A stretch of DNA of 64,000 nt from Monarcha castaneiventris obscurior. Lineage: Eukaryota; Chordata; Aves; Passeriformes; Monarchidae. The position numbers and the translations under genes are program-made. Position 1 is the first letter of the stretch, and every line of letters begins with the position of its first letter. The stretch covers positions 3,782,001 to 3,846,000 of the forward strand of contig JAMPIT010000437.1 of the NCBI GenBank assembly GCA_026261815.1. The letters are read 5' to 3'. The notes below the pieces were generated by a model that saw nothing but the letters and a program-made list of their open reading frames with translations, did no database searches and was not told where the DNA came from. Of this stretch, positions 36,116-49,492 are shown piece by piece.

Positions 36116-39100
36116 ACCCTGTAATCACTAAAAGCTCTCTCCAGAGCGATATAAATACGGACAGTCACTTCACAGATTTGGTCCAGCATTAGGGTTACTT
36201 TAAAACCAAAGCTGTCGGAGAAAATGTTGGATCTATGATATGACTTTGAACCCAGGTCACTAAAATCTTTCCCGACGCAGCATCTTCTTTGGGATTCTTA
36301 AGAAAGCTAAACCTGCAAAGACAAATATTATGGCAACAAAAATAAATGCCTGAGTTTTTAACCTTTTCAGGGAAAGTAATTCCTTTATTGGCTGCAGCTA
36401 AAACTTCCTACCTTTCTTTCCCTTTTTGTTGTATCTGTGAGTAATTTCTTCAGTCACATTGTTTATAAGAAGTGAAGTTATTCGTAATCATGCCTTAAGA
36501 GTATGTACACAAACTGGACATCCTAATAGAGCACTATGTATTAAATTCCTGATTGTTTGACATAAATTCTCTCTCTTTCTTTTACTCAGACAGGAAGCTT
36601 CCCATTTATTTACGAATAGGTTAAGACCCTAGTCATGTTCCTAACTGTGTTCCTAAGTGCTAACATATATTAAGTAAATTTAGAGCCTCTTCTGCATAGG
36701 AAACAAATTAAACTGGTTAAACATGGAGAAAGACTAAATGTAATCTATCTTTTGTCATGTTTATGATATCGGAACGCATCTTATATGAATGTTCCAATTT
36801 GGCTGTTACAGCAGATGGGTTGCTTATGATAAACCACAACTACAGACAGAGAATGTGATAGTATAAATCATAAAGAAGATAAATAACGAAATTCTTTGAA
36901 ATAACATTGGTTAAATATTTAGACATTTGGTTTCCAAGCTTGCTTGCACATATGAAATAGTATTCTCTACCGATGGAAAGAAATGCTCTCAACGATAATC
37001 ATATTGGGACAACTAATAAGGTCTAAAGGACATATTTGCATTTAGAGACCTCTTTGGATTTATATAAAATTTGTATACACAGGGAAGATATTGGTTCTCA
37101 GGGGAATAGTCCTGGATGGAAACCTGTATAAAAAGTAAAGACAACTCATGACTGAGCCATTTTTCCATAGGTCAAGGCACACTGGAGCTCTCCTCTGTGC
37201 TTCTTTGTGCAAAGTGCACAAGTCTGGGGGAAGAAGTGAAGTCTTGTCTTTAACCTCCCTTATTTATAGCTGGCCTAGCTGAGGCAGGTACCAAACCTCA
37301 AAATTATTACCAGGCAAAACTTCAATTTTCCAATTCATAAAAGTCCTAGAAACCTGATTTCTACCAGTAACTTAAGAAGGAAGATTAGTGTGTAAATCCG
37401 ATGAGGGATACATGCCACTGAGCTTACAACTGCACCAAAGAAAGTAATCCACTCTCAGGGATTTTATTTTTACTGGAGGCTTTACACATTTCAAAGGTGG
37501 GTATGAAGCCCAAGTTCCCCTTAGAGAGAGATCAGACTTCTTGAATGCAACCCTCATCATCCTCCCCTAGATGTCTAGAAAATGGGTGAATTGCCCCCAG
37601 GAGATACTGCTCTTTTTGAACTGATGGTCAATTTAAATTACTGGACAGTAGATGGCTAATGTATGTTAGATGTCTAATGATGGTGTTTTACGGGGTTTAT
37701 GATGGAGATGACAATCTTGGTGTTCTGGCTTTAAATACCACTTCTGTATTTTGCTTGGTGAGTGCCCAGAAGAACAAAGCTTGAGCACTCAGAAGTTAAA
37801 CAAAAAAACATCTCTGAGCTGCATTAGAAAATAAAACTAAAGCTGTGCCTCCTGTCATAAATAGGATACCCACCCTGATTTTATTCAGAGGAGGGCTAAG
37901 ACTTATCTTTCTCTGAGTTTTCCATGAGACATGCATCATTTTACATCTTTTGTGGTTAGCTCCATTTAATCCCTACAGCAGTGAAAGCAGCTGAGGCATT
38001 CCTTAAACAAAGATATTGGTATATCCACAATGGCATCATTCCTCTGCCCAAATCCTGGCATGACTTACATCCCAAGCATCCAAAGGCTGTAAGGGCAACC
38101 CACAGCCAAGTGCAGGCAGCCAGTGCTGCCCTCCCAGGAACTGACACCTGACAAAATGTGCAGAAAGTGGAGCACACGTGGTGCCCCTTCCTTTTAAATT
38201 AAGGATCTTGCCTTTTTAAATGAAGTGATTATGATGAGGGCAGTGGGATTAAGAGAGGACTGGGGCCTTTTGTGCAGGTGGTTTCCCTAATAGGAGACTT
38301 TCTAGCAAGGGAGCACTATATATTCTTCAGGCTCAAAGCTAAACTTCTATTAAAACCAATTAATTCATTGAACAGGCTTGTATCGCTTTACAGTGCTCGG
38401 GCCTTTGCTTAAAAGAAATCAATTGTATGAGTACAGCTGAGAAATAACCACTATAATAGATGTTTTAGCTCTTGCTTTTACTTTTCTCTGATAGCCCTTA
38501 AGGTGGTCAGAGGTAAAAGCTAAAGATGCATTGTAGCCTGAGGGATGATTGAATGAAAAAATGGGGGATGGGAGCAGAGCTATGCTGATAGACCAATTTC
38601 CCACCACTGCAAGCCAGCGCAATTGATTGATGAATCCTTGCTCTGTCAAGAGGCAGCCCTTCAGATTTGATCACATAAATACTCATTCAACTCAAATTCT
38701 GCTTGACAAGCCTCAGACAGCTTTGTTCTGTCACAGATATCATTGGAAGGAAAATGCTCCATTAATCATCCTTAATTAACTTTACCATAGTCTGCTGGAA
38801 CCAATATGTTCCCTGGCTAAATCCCTAAGACTTAGCTAGATTTCTGTAGTTATCAAATAGAGAGTTGTTTTTAAAGTTCCTCTCCCTCATTGCTGCTAAC
38901 TACAGGAAATCCTTCCCTGCCTGTTTTCTAGGAAGGCACTTGCATTGATCAGGATGTGGCTTAATCCTTTGACAGTTAAGCTCCTTTGCCAGAGATGCAC
39001 AATTATACCTATTTCTGATTATAAAAGATTACTGATCCATCCACAATAAGAGCTAAGGTGTTGTGCTTCCAAAACACCCCCTTGTTTTCGGGCTGCAAGA

Positions 39101-39814
39101 GAGCCTTGCAAACATTCTGAAAAAAAATAAAACCCAAACCAGAACCAATGTGCAAAGGAGGGACCAGGAAGAAACACAGCAATTTAGTTGGATTTGGTGG
39201 ATAACTAGAGGTAATAAACAGTATTTCAGGTGCAAAGTGTGGGGACATCATGAAGACATGCTCATTAGCCAGGTCTGCTATTATCCCCTCTCACTCAGCA
39301 GTTTTGTTCTGCTGCAGGGCTGGAGGAAGCCCTGGGACCATTGTTTTACCCCAAGAGAAAGGATCCTCAGATATCTCCTGCTCTTGGTGGGTGTCCTTCA
39401 TCCACAGGGATGCTGCTAAAGCATATGGAAGGGCATTTATCCCATGCAGTTCCCCCCTTTCCTTGGGAATTTTTACACTGATAATATTTTTTTCTTCACA
39501 ACATCTTTCTGGTTTTTTTTGGGTTTTTTTTTTGTGTGGTAAAAACCCTACATTCCTCAGGGATTTTCAACGGGACCTGAGGGGTTTAAAACCTTGCTGG
39601 TTTGGGGTCTTGCTGCTCTAGGTGCTGCACAGAGGCAATGGGACCAACAGACCTTGCAGACAAATTCCTTACTCATTGACTTCCATTGGCTGGGCTACAT
39701 CCCTTTGAAAGAATTCACTAGAAATAAGGAAAGAAAATAACATGGAAGACTTCTGACTAAATAGAAATAAGTGTGGGAACCCTCTCCTCAGTGAAACAAA
39801 GCCTGGAATTGTTT

Positions 39815-39925
39815 GGGGCCAGGTTGCATGGGGCTCTGAGCAACCTGGTCTAGTGGAAGGTGTCCTTGCTCACAGGGACTAGATGTTCTTTAAGGTCCTT
39901 TCCAACCCAAAACATTCCATTATTG
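39815..39925 (+). mobile_element. CR1 LINE 3'-end fragment
   Basis: The order GGCCAGGTTGCATGGGGCT, a GAGCAACCTGGTCTAGTGGA block, a tract with GGTGTCCTTGCTCA, and a final TTTAAGGTCCTTTCCAACCC with a degraded ATTCYATTAT tail follows the avian CR1 3' end in detail. About 110 bp is recognisable. It is 5'-truncated, has no ORF, and lies antisense to MECOM. This is the clearest transposon in the window. Confidence 0.92.
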
Positions 39926-41333
39926 TGTTTGTTAATCTCACAAAACCTTGCTCATATGAGCAGCCTTTATTCCTGAAAACTGTATTACTGAAAGCTTAGG
40001 AGGACACGGGCTATCTACCTTGCTAAACATTTATGTGTGAAGCTGGGTGCAAGCAATGAAATATAACCTAAATTGTTGAGCAAATTTAATGTAAAACCTA
40101 AGGCTTCTTTTGTTATGAAAAAATAATATTTTAAAATAAACACTGCAGTACAGAGGGGGAAGAAAAGATCATACTCTATCCCTGTGTACATCACAAATCT
40201 TCTGCTTGCTCTGAGGAGAAGTCACTTTGTGTTATGCTCTCTACCAGCCTTGGACTGTGGTCAATTTAATCAATGCTCCTCCTGACGGCAGCGCTGCTCA
40301 GCCGAAAATGGAAGTGACCATTTCAAGCTGTGCACTCCGAGCAGCCAGCTGGCCTATTTTAAACTCTCTGGAATCTTGACATACTAATGTTTCCTTTACA
40401 GCACCGAAGGAACCAGTTATAAAGGCATCTTCTCGGGTTATACAACACAAAGAGGCAGATGCATAAATCAGGGCTACCAAGCCTCTGCACACTGAAGGGC
40501 CAAACCAGAGCAGCGTCGTCTGGCAGCAAAGTGAGAATTATTTGGGTGCAGAAATGAGAGATGCCTACATTAAAAAATGGACACAACTTTTGTTTTCTCT
40601 TCTTGTCCTCAGGAACAGCTGAGGCCTGAAGACATAACCGAAGTTGTGACCTTTTCAACTAGCATAAAACTTTCTGTAGGGTTGAGTTTGCTTTGCCATC
40701 AATGCTCCTTTCCCCTTTCTTTCCCTCTTGCTTCCTTTTCCTTTCTCCACACATGTCTCCACCCCTTGCTCTTTTTCATGCTTTATTTTTTTCTCTTTTT
40801 AACCTATATTCTGCAAAAATTTCTCTCCCTACTGGACATGGAACTGATCTGCCCTTAGCTGCCTCCCCAGCTCACATGGTTGTGTGTTAGGTTCCTCTCT
40901 CACCTCAACGCAGAGGTGCTCAGAGACAGGAGGAGTGTCAGAGGGAAGAAGTCTCCTAGCCCTAGTTCCTGCCTAATTCCATCTGGAAAACAATGATAAA
41001 TCATATTTCTCAGCACTAACCTGAGTTTTTCTCTTAAGGCAGGTTGCAGGAAGGTGGGAGCCCTAGTGATCCTGCTCCTTCTAGCCCTTGGATGTGTGGC
41101 TGTCTTTCTTATTCTTATTCTTACTTCAAAATATAACCATGATATAAACTGATGGACAAAATGCACAACTGAAAGAAAACCTGGAGCAGGAAACTTAAAA
41201 AAATAATAATTGCATTATCTAGACCTCTACAAGAATGTCCAGTCCAACTTTAAATCACAGAAGGAAATAAACAGGATCAGATGTATAGTGAAAAACCTGT
41301 AAATGTCCTTTCTCATTATAGAGGTCAAAGAAT

Positions 41334-41357
41334 ACATTAGTTATTTTTAACTAATGT
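41334..41357. repeat. Perfect 10-bp stem inverted repeat
   Basis: ACATTAGTTA (41334-41343) is followed by TTTT and its exact reverse complement (41348-41357). It is AT-rich but long enough to be uncommon by chance in 64 kb. Confidence 0.95.
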
Positions 41358-41509
41358 CTTATTCGACCCCATGCAAACTTAAATCAGTTTGGGTCTGACT
41401 GATTCAAAGCTGTTCTCTGGTTCCCTGCTCTGCTGTAATAATTGACTAGGCTAGACTTTAGAAAGGTCAAAAAAGCAGCCCCACTTCATATTATTTCAGC
41501 TAATAACTC

Positions 41510-41535
41510 AGTTCTTAAATCAAAATTTAAGAACT
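41510..41535. repeat. Perfect 11-bp stem inverted repeat
   Basis: AGTTCTTAAAT (41510-41520) is followed by CAAA and its exact reverse complement (41525-41535). It lies 152 bp from the previous inverted repeat and has the same 4-base loop length. Confidence 0.95.
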
Positions 41536-42825
41536 AATCTCTCAAAGCACTATTTCCTCCCCCTCCATTAAATCCATATGTAATTTCAAATTAAATGATA
41601 GATGTCCAAAATCGTTACTTTTTGCTTAATTACTTTTAAGTTACTGGGGGACACAGCATGAGCGTTTGTTAGAAGATCTAGGATTCTCCAAAAAAATTGG
41701 AATTAAGAAAATCTAAGAAAATCTCATAAAATGCAGCAGCGACTGAAGAACCTGAGGAAAAAACAGCAGGCACTGGACAATCTAAAGGAAAATCAGGCTG
41801 ACACATTGCAGCATCTAAGGCAGGCTCAGACATGGCTGGGCAGCAGGTCTGTGGGGTAGGAACAGTGGGGCTGATAGGGAAATTGTCAGCACAGATGAGA
41901 TGTGATTGTCAGGACACACTGGGGGCTTTCTTGGAATGGAAGACAACAAAGGCTCCATATTAACCCATCATCTCTCTCTAAATACATGGATTCCAGGAGG
42001 ATGCCAGGATATGGCTTTATTGAGTGAAAATTTAAAGATTGGCTCATGTCAAGTTGTCTAACATGAAAGTTAACTTGTAAATAATGCATTTCTACCAAAG
42101 ATTCTGATATCAATTTGTAAAACCCCCAAATCCAAGTGCTCAATATCATTACTTTTTGTGATACTATACTCACTCACAAAAAACTTACTTTGTGCTCAAT
42201 ATATTCTTAATTCATTCTGCTGTCCTTATCTGACTCCCTTCAATAGAAAATTGGCCTTAGTCCCAATGTAGGAATGCAAGGTGAAGACCATTAGCAAATA
42301 CAGTGGTGTGAGCAAGAGCTGTCATTACTCCAAGATTCTCATGATCATATTTAAGTTTAAAAAAGAGAAAGAAGTGACATGCACATGAAGAAGGGGATGG
42401 TTTTGTCCCAGTGGAAGTCACCTAAAAATCCTCTCCTGATTCCCGAGGGAGAGGATGGATGGACATTTGGCTGAGTGCATCTGCATGCACATCTGAGGGG
42501 CCCTTTTAGCACACACCTGGTTGCCCCACACATCCCCTCCTGCCTCAGTATCACAAAAACAGAGATTCGATTTGGACACAGCACAAACAGGCATCTGTTG
42601 TAGTCAACCAGTTGACATAACAATGTTTTCTCTCCTTCCAGCTCTTACCTCCCCCAAAATGCCTTTTCTTTTCCCACTTTCAAAGAGGGTTTTTTTTTTT
42701 TAAGACACCAAACGCTGGGCTTTGACTGCTGTTTATGGGATTCTTATTTGGGGCTGCAATAAACAGCGAGTGGTTTGAGGTTGGCTCTTCAAACTGTAAC
42801 TACTGTTGGGTTTTTTGTTGTTTCT

Positions 42826-42945
42826 TTCTGCCGAGGGAGCCTTTTCTTCCCCGCGGTCACTCTCTGCTGTGCTTTTGTTTAGCCTCCCGGCACAGGGTTG
42901 TTTATTTGCACTAACAGCGCCGGCCCTGCTCCCCGTGGACTGTTT
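42826..42945. promoter_or_regulatory. Small isolated CpG-rich patch
   Basis: Seven CpG dinucleotides occur in about 115 bp, including CCGCGG and GCGCCGG, inside DNA that is otherwise nearly CpG-free. Flanks on both sides are T-rich with TTTATTG and TAAT-type cores. No splice sites or protein segment are visible. It could be an intronic enhancer or a weak promoter. Confidence 0.35.
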
Positions 42946-44747
42946 GTCCAGTGGCCTGTGGAGCCTCCATGACTTTATTGTTGACAAGTGGTAGGTGGGA
43001 TCCAAGTTTTTGTGGTTAAATTGTTTATTGATAATTACCTATTAATTACTACTGCTGCCAGCTTCCTATAATTTATCATGGTCACTTTTTTTTTTGTTGT
43101 TGCTCTTAGAAATCATAATGTGAAAGAGGAGGGATAACAAAGAAGGAAAAAGAAGGAAGAGGGCCAAATTGTGATCACTCCTTCCTGAGTTTTAAAACTG
43201 CATAATTTGATTAATTTAAGGTCTGGCCAGCTCTCATCGATGTAACCCATCAGTTTGACAATGGCATCCCCTCCCCAGGTGCTGCCAGATGGCTCAACTC
43301 TTCTCCGGTGTTCATACAAAGCATGGATTTGGTGTAAGAGAACCCAACCACACTTTCCCTGAGTTGTGGAAAAACATAAACTCTTCAGAAAACAGGTTTT
43401 TTTTAAAGAACACAAAACTGTTCCCTGCCATGTCTGAAGAAGGAACATGTTTTAGGGGTCTGGATTTTTGGTGGACTGTTTGGAGGCTGACTTTGTGCAC
43501 TTAAGATGTCACCATAGGACATCTGCAGCAAGACTAAGTGGTTCCCTCAGTTGTACCACTCTGAACATATTGATCCAAACCAGGACAAGCCAGGCAGCCA
43601 CATCCCCCAGCTGTGGTACAGCTGACCAGTGAATCAGGAGGGCAAGAACCTGCCTGGGAAAAGACTTGCCCCTTGGGCACAAACCACCCTGGCCACTGTC
43701 TGAGGGCCAGTTGTCTCTTCAGAGAGCTTCTGGTGGCCACAGAATTTCTCTTTGAAGAACAAAGTTAAAACTAAGCCCATGTATTTATTTCCCTAAATGC
43801 ACTTCCATGCCTGTGAACTCTGGCTTGTCTTAACACCCTGTTTAAAGCCACAGTGTTTGGTGCCACTGTCAAATTAAGTCTGATCAATAACACGGAGCAT
43901 GAAAACCAGCACCACCAGCAGCCTTGGATACAGAAAACCTAAAACAACCAAAAGCCAAGGGTACCTAATTAATGTTCCTGAACATCTCCTACAAACCATT
44001 AAAACTGCTGTAACTAAAAAACAAACAACCATGTTTCTGTATTTTGGTGAGTTGACACAGTTCCCCCTTTTAGAAGCATTACAGCTGGGAAGGAACTGTA
44101 TCTTCATTTCAATACGTTCATAGAATTTATTCTAGGTGCCTATTTACATATTTCCTGGCCTAAACAATAGCTGCCCCCCACCCCCTGTGCCATGTGTGCA
44201 TCGGTCACTGCCCGGCATCATCCCTCCTTGTGACTCAGGCTGTGTACAATTGTCCTGTGGACAACTCACAACAGTTTATCATCATTGTTTGGTATAATTG
44301 GGAACAGAAGTATTTATACACACCCGTGTACCCTACAACTAAATTTATAAAGGCAACTGTCTCTTTTAATCTATAGCACGGCCAGTGTAAACAGTAATTT
44401 GAAGGAATATTCAGATTTATTGCATTACTCGCTTAAAGATCAATGTTTAAAATGGATATATATTGCATTAATCCAAACACACAACAAATCATAAAGCTAT
44501 TTACACAATAAATTTACAATTCCCACAGACACTTTAATCCTGTTTCTGTTTCCAAGGAGCGCTCTTGGTCTGCACACACACATATCCACCCACAAACATA
44601 CTCCCGCACTCAGAAAGTACTATTGTAATGTTAATTAACCTAATTTATAAACCACCAACTAGACCTGTAGCCTCAGCACAATATACATTTAACCATAAAG
44701 ATGTGAATTAAAGGCACATTAAGGGGAAGGGACAAAAGGAAAGAAAT

Positions 44748-44870
44748 TTGGCGCTGGGGCTGGCGCACGATCCCGACCTCAGCCCTGGCACCTCTGGCGT
44801 CACCTCTCTGCGAGTCAACAGCATCACTTCGGGCTTCAATCCTGCTCGTCTCACCTTCCTACAACTCAAC
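44748..44870. promoter_or_regulatory. Small isolated CpG-rich patch
   Basis: About eight CpG sites lie in roughly 105 bp (GGCGCT, GGCGCAC, CGATCCCGAC and others), bounded by AT-rich sequence that is poor in CpG. The patch contains GGCGTCA, close to a CRE half-site. No exon signature is present. Confidence 0.3.
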
Positions 44871-47800
44871 CATACCCCGAGTTATTTAAACTTCATTTCT
44901 GTGGTTTAAAATAATATCCCATTGACGTGGGATCCAAAACTCCTTCAGAGCTAATAAAATGTCACCCTGCCAAACTGAGGCGATACGTGCCAACCTTTAG
45001 CCCAGTGTGAAATTTTATAACTGAGTTATAAACCCCTCAAAAAAACAGAGCCTATAATGGAAAGGCTGACAGATTCTTAACTATACAGTTTCCAGTGGGC
45101 TTCTGCTTAATATACTGTATTTCTTCGCCTTGAAGATATTAATTTACTTTTTGAAATGTTCACTGCTAAGATTAAGCGTAGGGTTTTGAAATGTGTTCGC
45201 AGGCAATTTATGCAGGCACACAAATGTACTCTTCTCCAGATGTACAGAATACTAATTTGAAAATGATTTATACGCCACGCTGCACTGTACATCCATCCCC
45301 TGCTCAAAAGGTTTTCCTCTGACACAACACTGGGATCATCTCATATATTAACCCTCCGATAGCATTAGAAATTCGTTGAAAAATTGATGAGGATTTTGGT
45401 CGATGGCATGGGCTGGAATGGATTTTGTGGATTTCAGCAGAATTGTCAAGAAGGGCAGAATAGACACAGAATAGACTCATCAACAAGTGAATACACTGGA
45501 AAATAAAGGTCTATCCATACAAAATATATATTTCTGTGGGAGTACAAGCAACAGAGAGGTTGAGAAATGCTGTGAAAAGACAACAAAGTTACTAAAGCCT
45601 TAGGAGAACCAGTCCTTAACCCAATGACTTGGTATTTGGCTGTGAACATGCACCATACTGACCACGGTATTCCCACAGCAGCCCCTGTCTGTGCACAGAA
45701 GACTGGAATGATCCAGGAAAAATGTAGTAACAGGCCCCATAGCTGACATTAAAATGAGCTTGCAGACTTGCACATCACTTGGCATGTGAATATTTAGCAA
45801 CAAATATTCCTTCAGCAATTGAAAATCTGTTTAAAAAACAATTCTACTCTTACACCTCCATCAGGAGCTCTCTTTTCCTTTCCTCACTTGGTCTCCAGCT
45901 CCTCCACATATAGATGTTTGAGTCTGGCTTGGATGTCTGCTATGTACACATCAATGGTTTGCTGCCCAATATGACCAAAAAAACCCCACATACACTTGAA
46001 AACAACCTATCTCAATATTTTCAAAGGAAAGATCTTTTCTTTGAAGCGACATGAATGCCTATATTCACTATAAATACGGGAGTATAAAATGCATCAGTGA
46101 TGAAAAAACACACTTGCCTTTGAAGGGTGAAGGCACGGGAGAGGTGAGCAGGATTTACTTTATTTTTGACCATAGTAAAATTTCCTGGGCTTTGCAGCCC
46201 ACGCTCAATCTCATGTGGCCTCTTGGAGCACCATAAGAGAAATAGCACCGGACACCTGAAGGCTCATTCAACACTCACAGGAGATGAGAGAGAGAATTTA
46301 TAGATACAGTGGGTGAGATTTCTTGTGGAATATAGTCTGCTTCATCTCTACCTCAATTTTATCAAAAATATACTGGCAGTCAAGATGAGTGGTTCCCACA
46401 AGAGACAGAGGAAGCCAAATATGTGCACCATAAACAAACGACCCTAAATTGCCTTCAAGTAAAAGGGGTAGAGGGAAACTTCAAACTGCTTGGGAATCCT
46501 TCTGTTGTTTGAATTGCATGTTATGCTATGGACCTTAGTAAAATTAGTCCCCTGCTATGGACACCAAGGCTAAACCAGCCAATTCATTTGGGAAATTTGG
46601 TCATTGGAAGTGATGCTTTTGGTAATGATGAGAGGGGAGAAGGTTGTCTTATTCCTCAGGCAACAGAACAAAATACTCCTCTGAAGCTCACACGTTACTT
46701 TTATGTTTCACCATGAAGACTTTTAGGCATCACTAAATACCACAAACAGAGAATTCAGTATTTTTGCCAAGGAGTTGAATGTAATTATGATTTTAGAAAA
46801 GATACTTAAGATATCCAGTGGAGGAGACTCAGTAATTTGTTCTGTCAACTGGGAGAACAACTTTAGTAGAAAACTATTTCATCTGCCCCTGCTTGAGATG
46901 ATATATTTTATTTGAAATCATTTTCTTGGCCTGTGTCTGGAGGGTGAAAAGTGACTTGTTCTTATTTATCTTTCTTCTGGGGCTACATGAATTTCAGACT
47001 CATGAAAGTGAGCGACTGATAGCAGTTAAGCCAGGCAGAGCATTGGCAGGTGAGCTCAGAGCTTCCACTCTCCTGCCAATGTGTCTCCACTGCAGCCACA
47101 AATACCTCTATATTCTAGGGAATAGCCAGCCTTTAACAGGCACTGCCACTTTTAAAATACCAATAACTGTGATCTATGACTTGGATTTCCTATGGAATGG
47201 CAACTAGATTGGTTTCAAAAGTATTTCTCCTCTACCTGCATTAAGGGTTTGTTGAACACCCTTTGCTGCAATATCCAAATGTTAATTCAGGCCATTAATT
47301 CCCAAGTATGGCACTGAAATGCTGGGTGCCCACGTGGTGGGAGGGCTCCGAGGGACAGTGGGGAAATCAGAGATGTGCCTTGATTCAAACCACAGAGGGG
47401 AGAAATGCAGCACCCCCAAAAAGCAGGAGAAGCAACCAGCTACAGGAGCAAGGACTCAGTGCTGAGAAACTGCAGCTCTCAGAGCTTAATGAGAAACCAA
47501 GGTATGCCTAAAACAGAGACGGAAACACCGAAACCACCTCTTGTGCCACTCTAAAGCATTTTGGCTTCATTCTGCCCTATAGTTTCTCCAGAAAGAGATG
47601 GAGACAGGGTTGAGCTTGTTTTTGTGCTGTGAGGTTGAGCCCAGCCTCACATGGATGTCAAGAAGCATGCTGGGGTCCATTTTCCAGTAGCCACTGGATT
47701 TAGCCCTAGATGCTGAGCTTAGCTTAAACAAAACACAGTGCAGTTACAAAACTACAGAAGCTTCAGCTGCACTGGAAACACCAAAAGGACTTTACAGGAG

Positions 47801-49472
47801 CATCCTGGAGACAACACCACAGCTGCTGGTTAGGAAACACTACAGGGACCTGAGTAATGTTGGTTTATGTTAGCTCTGGGTTTGCAGGTGTGGGTTTTCA
47901 CTGCTCATAGTATTTATGCAGTGCTGTTCCTCACAGCTCACATTCTCCAGGAATAAGGAACAAATAAAATGATCTTTATCTTCTATGAATCATAAATTAT
48001 CAGTTTTCAGTGCAACCTTTCCTCAGTGCTCTCCTAAGAACAGGTTTTATACAGTACATGAAACCAAGGGTTCTAAAGAATCATAGGGCAGAGATGAATC
48101 AGTTAGGAAGAACCCATTAAACATGAATCCATGGAAATCCTCCTTTTTTTTGTTGTTGAATATGCCTACAATAAACGCTACAGTGTGACTTGCAATTTCC
48201 TCAAGTTCCTTTTCTCAGAACAATGATGGTTGGCAGCCGCTCAAGCTGCTTCAGTAAACTTTGCAAGATAGAAAGCAATTTAGTTTCCCTTTAAGACTTC
48301 ATTGCTAAAGTTATGCCCATTGATTTCCAACCTCATAATTAAAATTCCTCATTAAACATGCTTGACAGCTGAATGTGATTCCTTTTACCTGCTACTGCTA
48401 CCTTTTTTTTTCCTTGTGATACCATTTCATTACAAAAGAACAATAGATTTCCTTTCAGGGTAATATAAGGGCACGGTGAGTAATGTACTTTCTATCCTAC
48501 AGAAGGCCTAATATTGTTAATTTGCTAAATCAATTAAAAGAAACCACTTTGGAGCACGACTCAAGTCCTGCATATGGATCACATCAGCCATAATGTGCAG
48601 GAGTTCAAAGGCTGGCATTTCGCCCCAGTTGGCACCTAACAGTTTACTCCGATCCAGGGAATTTGGCTCTTGATTTCAAACAAATGCATCCTGAAGGCTT
48701 AAGGCCAGAAGTAGCTCTATGTGATTTATGTTTCATACTTTCTCATAACACAAAACCTAAAGAGCTCAAAAAAAAAAAAAAAAGAGTTGTTATTACAGGG
48801 CATTTGCTGCAGCGTTCATGTAAATACAGAATTACTCAACTGCCCCGTGCACCTTGTGTTGTTTAATATGAGCTTTCCCTCTGAGTGGCTGTTTGATTCC
48901 CTAAAATTCCTCCTCTTCCTGCCAGCTCTGACAATCCAAAATGGAAATGACCTGTTTGTAAATGGTTTTGCTCTCCAGGCCAGGCTCGCACATAAAGGCA
49001 ACCACCACCTTTCCCAGCAGATGTTTGCCCCGAAATGTGCAGCCAGGAGATGGTACTGGCTGCCCTGGAAACATCCCACAGAGCCCCAGCTGTGAAACCA
49101 GCTGCAGGACTGGGGGAACCTCACATCTGCCCTCAGCCCAGCATCAACCCCACCTTCTGCTGGCCACCACGGGAGGGTGGATGCATGAGGAGGCTTCCCA
49201 AAAATCTGAGGATTAGAGGGCCTGGCCTTGGCAGGGGCTGACTTCAAGAGCCCTCAGAGCACCCCAGGAATTCTTAGGCTCAAGCGCTTGGCAAAGGAGC
49301 AGAAACTCCCTTCTCAATCATAAAATTAGCAATGAGAAAAGTTTAAAATGACAGATTCAAATTTACAGGCACAGCTAAAACATTTAATACAGCCTAATAT
49401 GCCAGGTTCCCAGTGCAAAACAAATTGTCAGAGTTGACTTAGAAATGAAAGTGGGGAATGGATCGCTGCTTA

Positions 49473-49492
49473 CAGAACAATTAATTGTTCTG
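49473..49492. promoter_or_regulatory. 20-bp perfect palindrome with paired SOX-like cores
   Basis: CAGAACAATT is followed directly by its reverse complement AATTGTTCTG. Each arm carries AACAAT, the SOX HMG-box core, and the centre is TTAATT, a homeodomain-type core. A site this symmetric could bind a dimer. The symmetry is directly visible; binding is inferred. Confidence 0.5.

Larger units (their letters stand above)
36116..44740 (-). other. MECOM: MDS1-EVI1 long intron, third block: no gene seen
   Basis: This block is strongly AT-rich, especially 36420-37100. It includes one CR1 tail, two perfect hairpins at 41334-41535 and a CpG-rich patch at 42826-42945, each listed separately. No exon was found. 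T runs at about 39518-39533 and 42690-42701 are simple low complexity. Confidence 0.6.
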
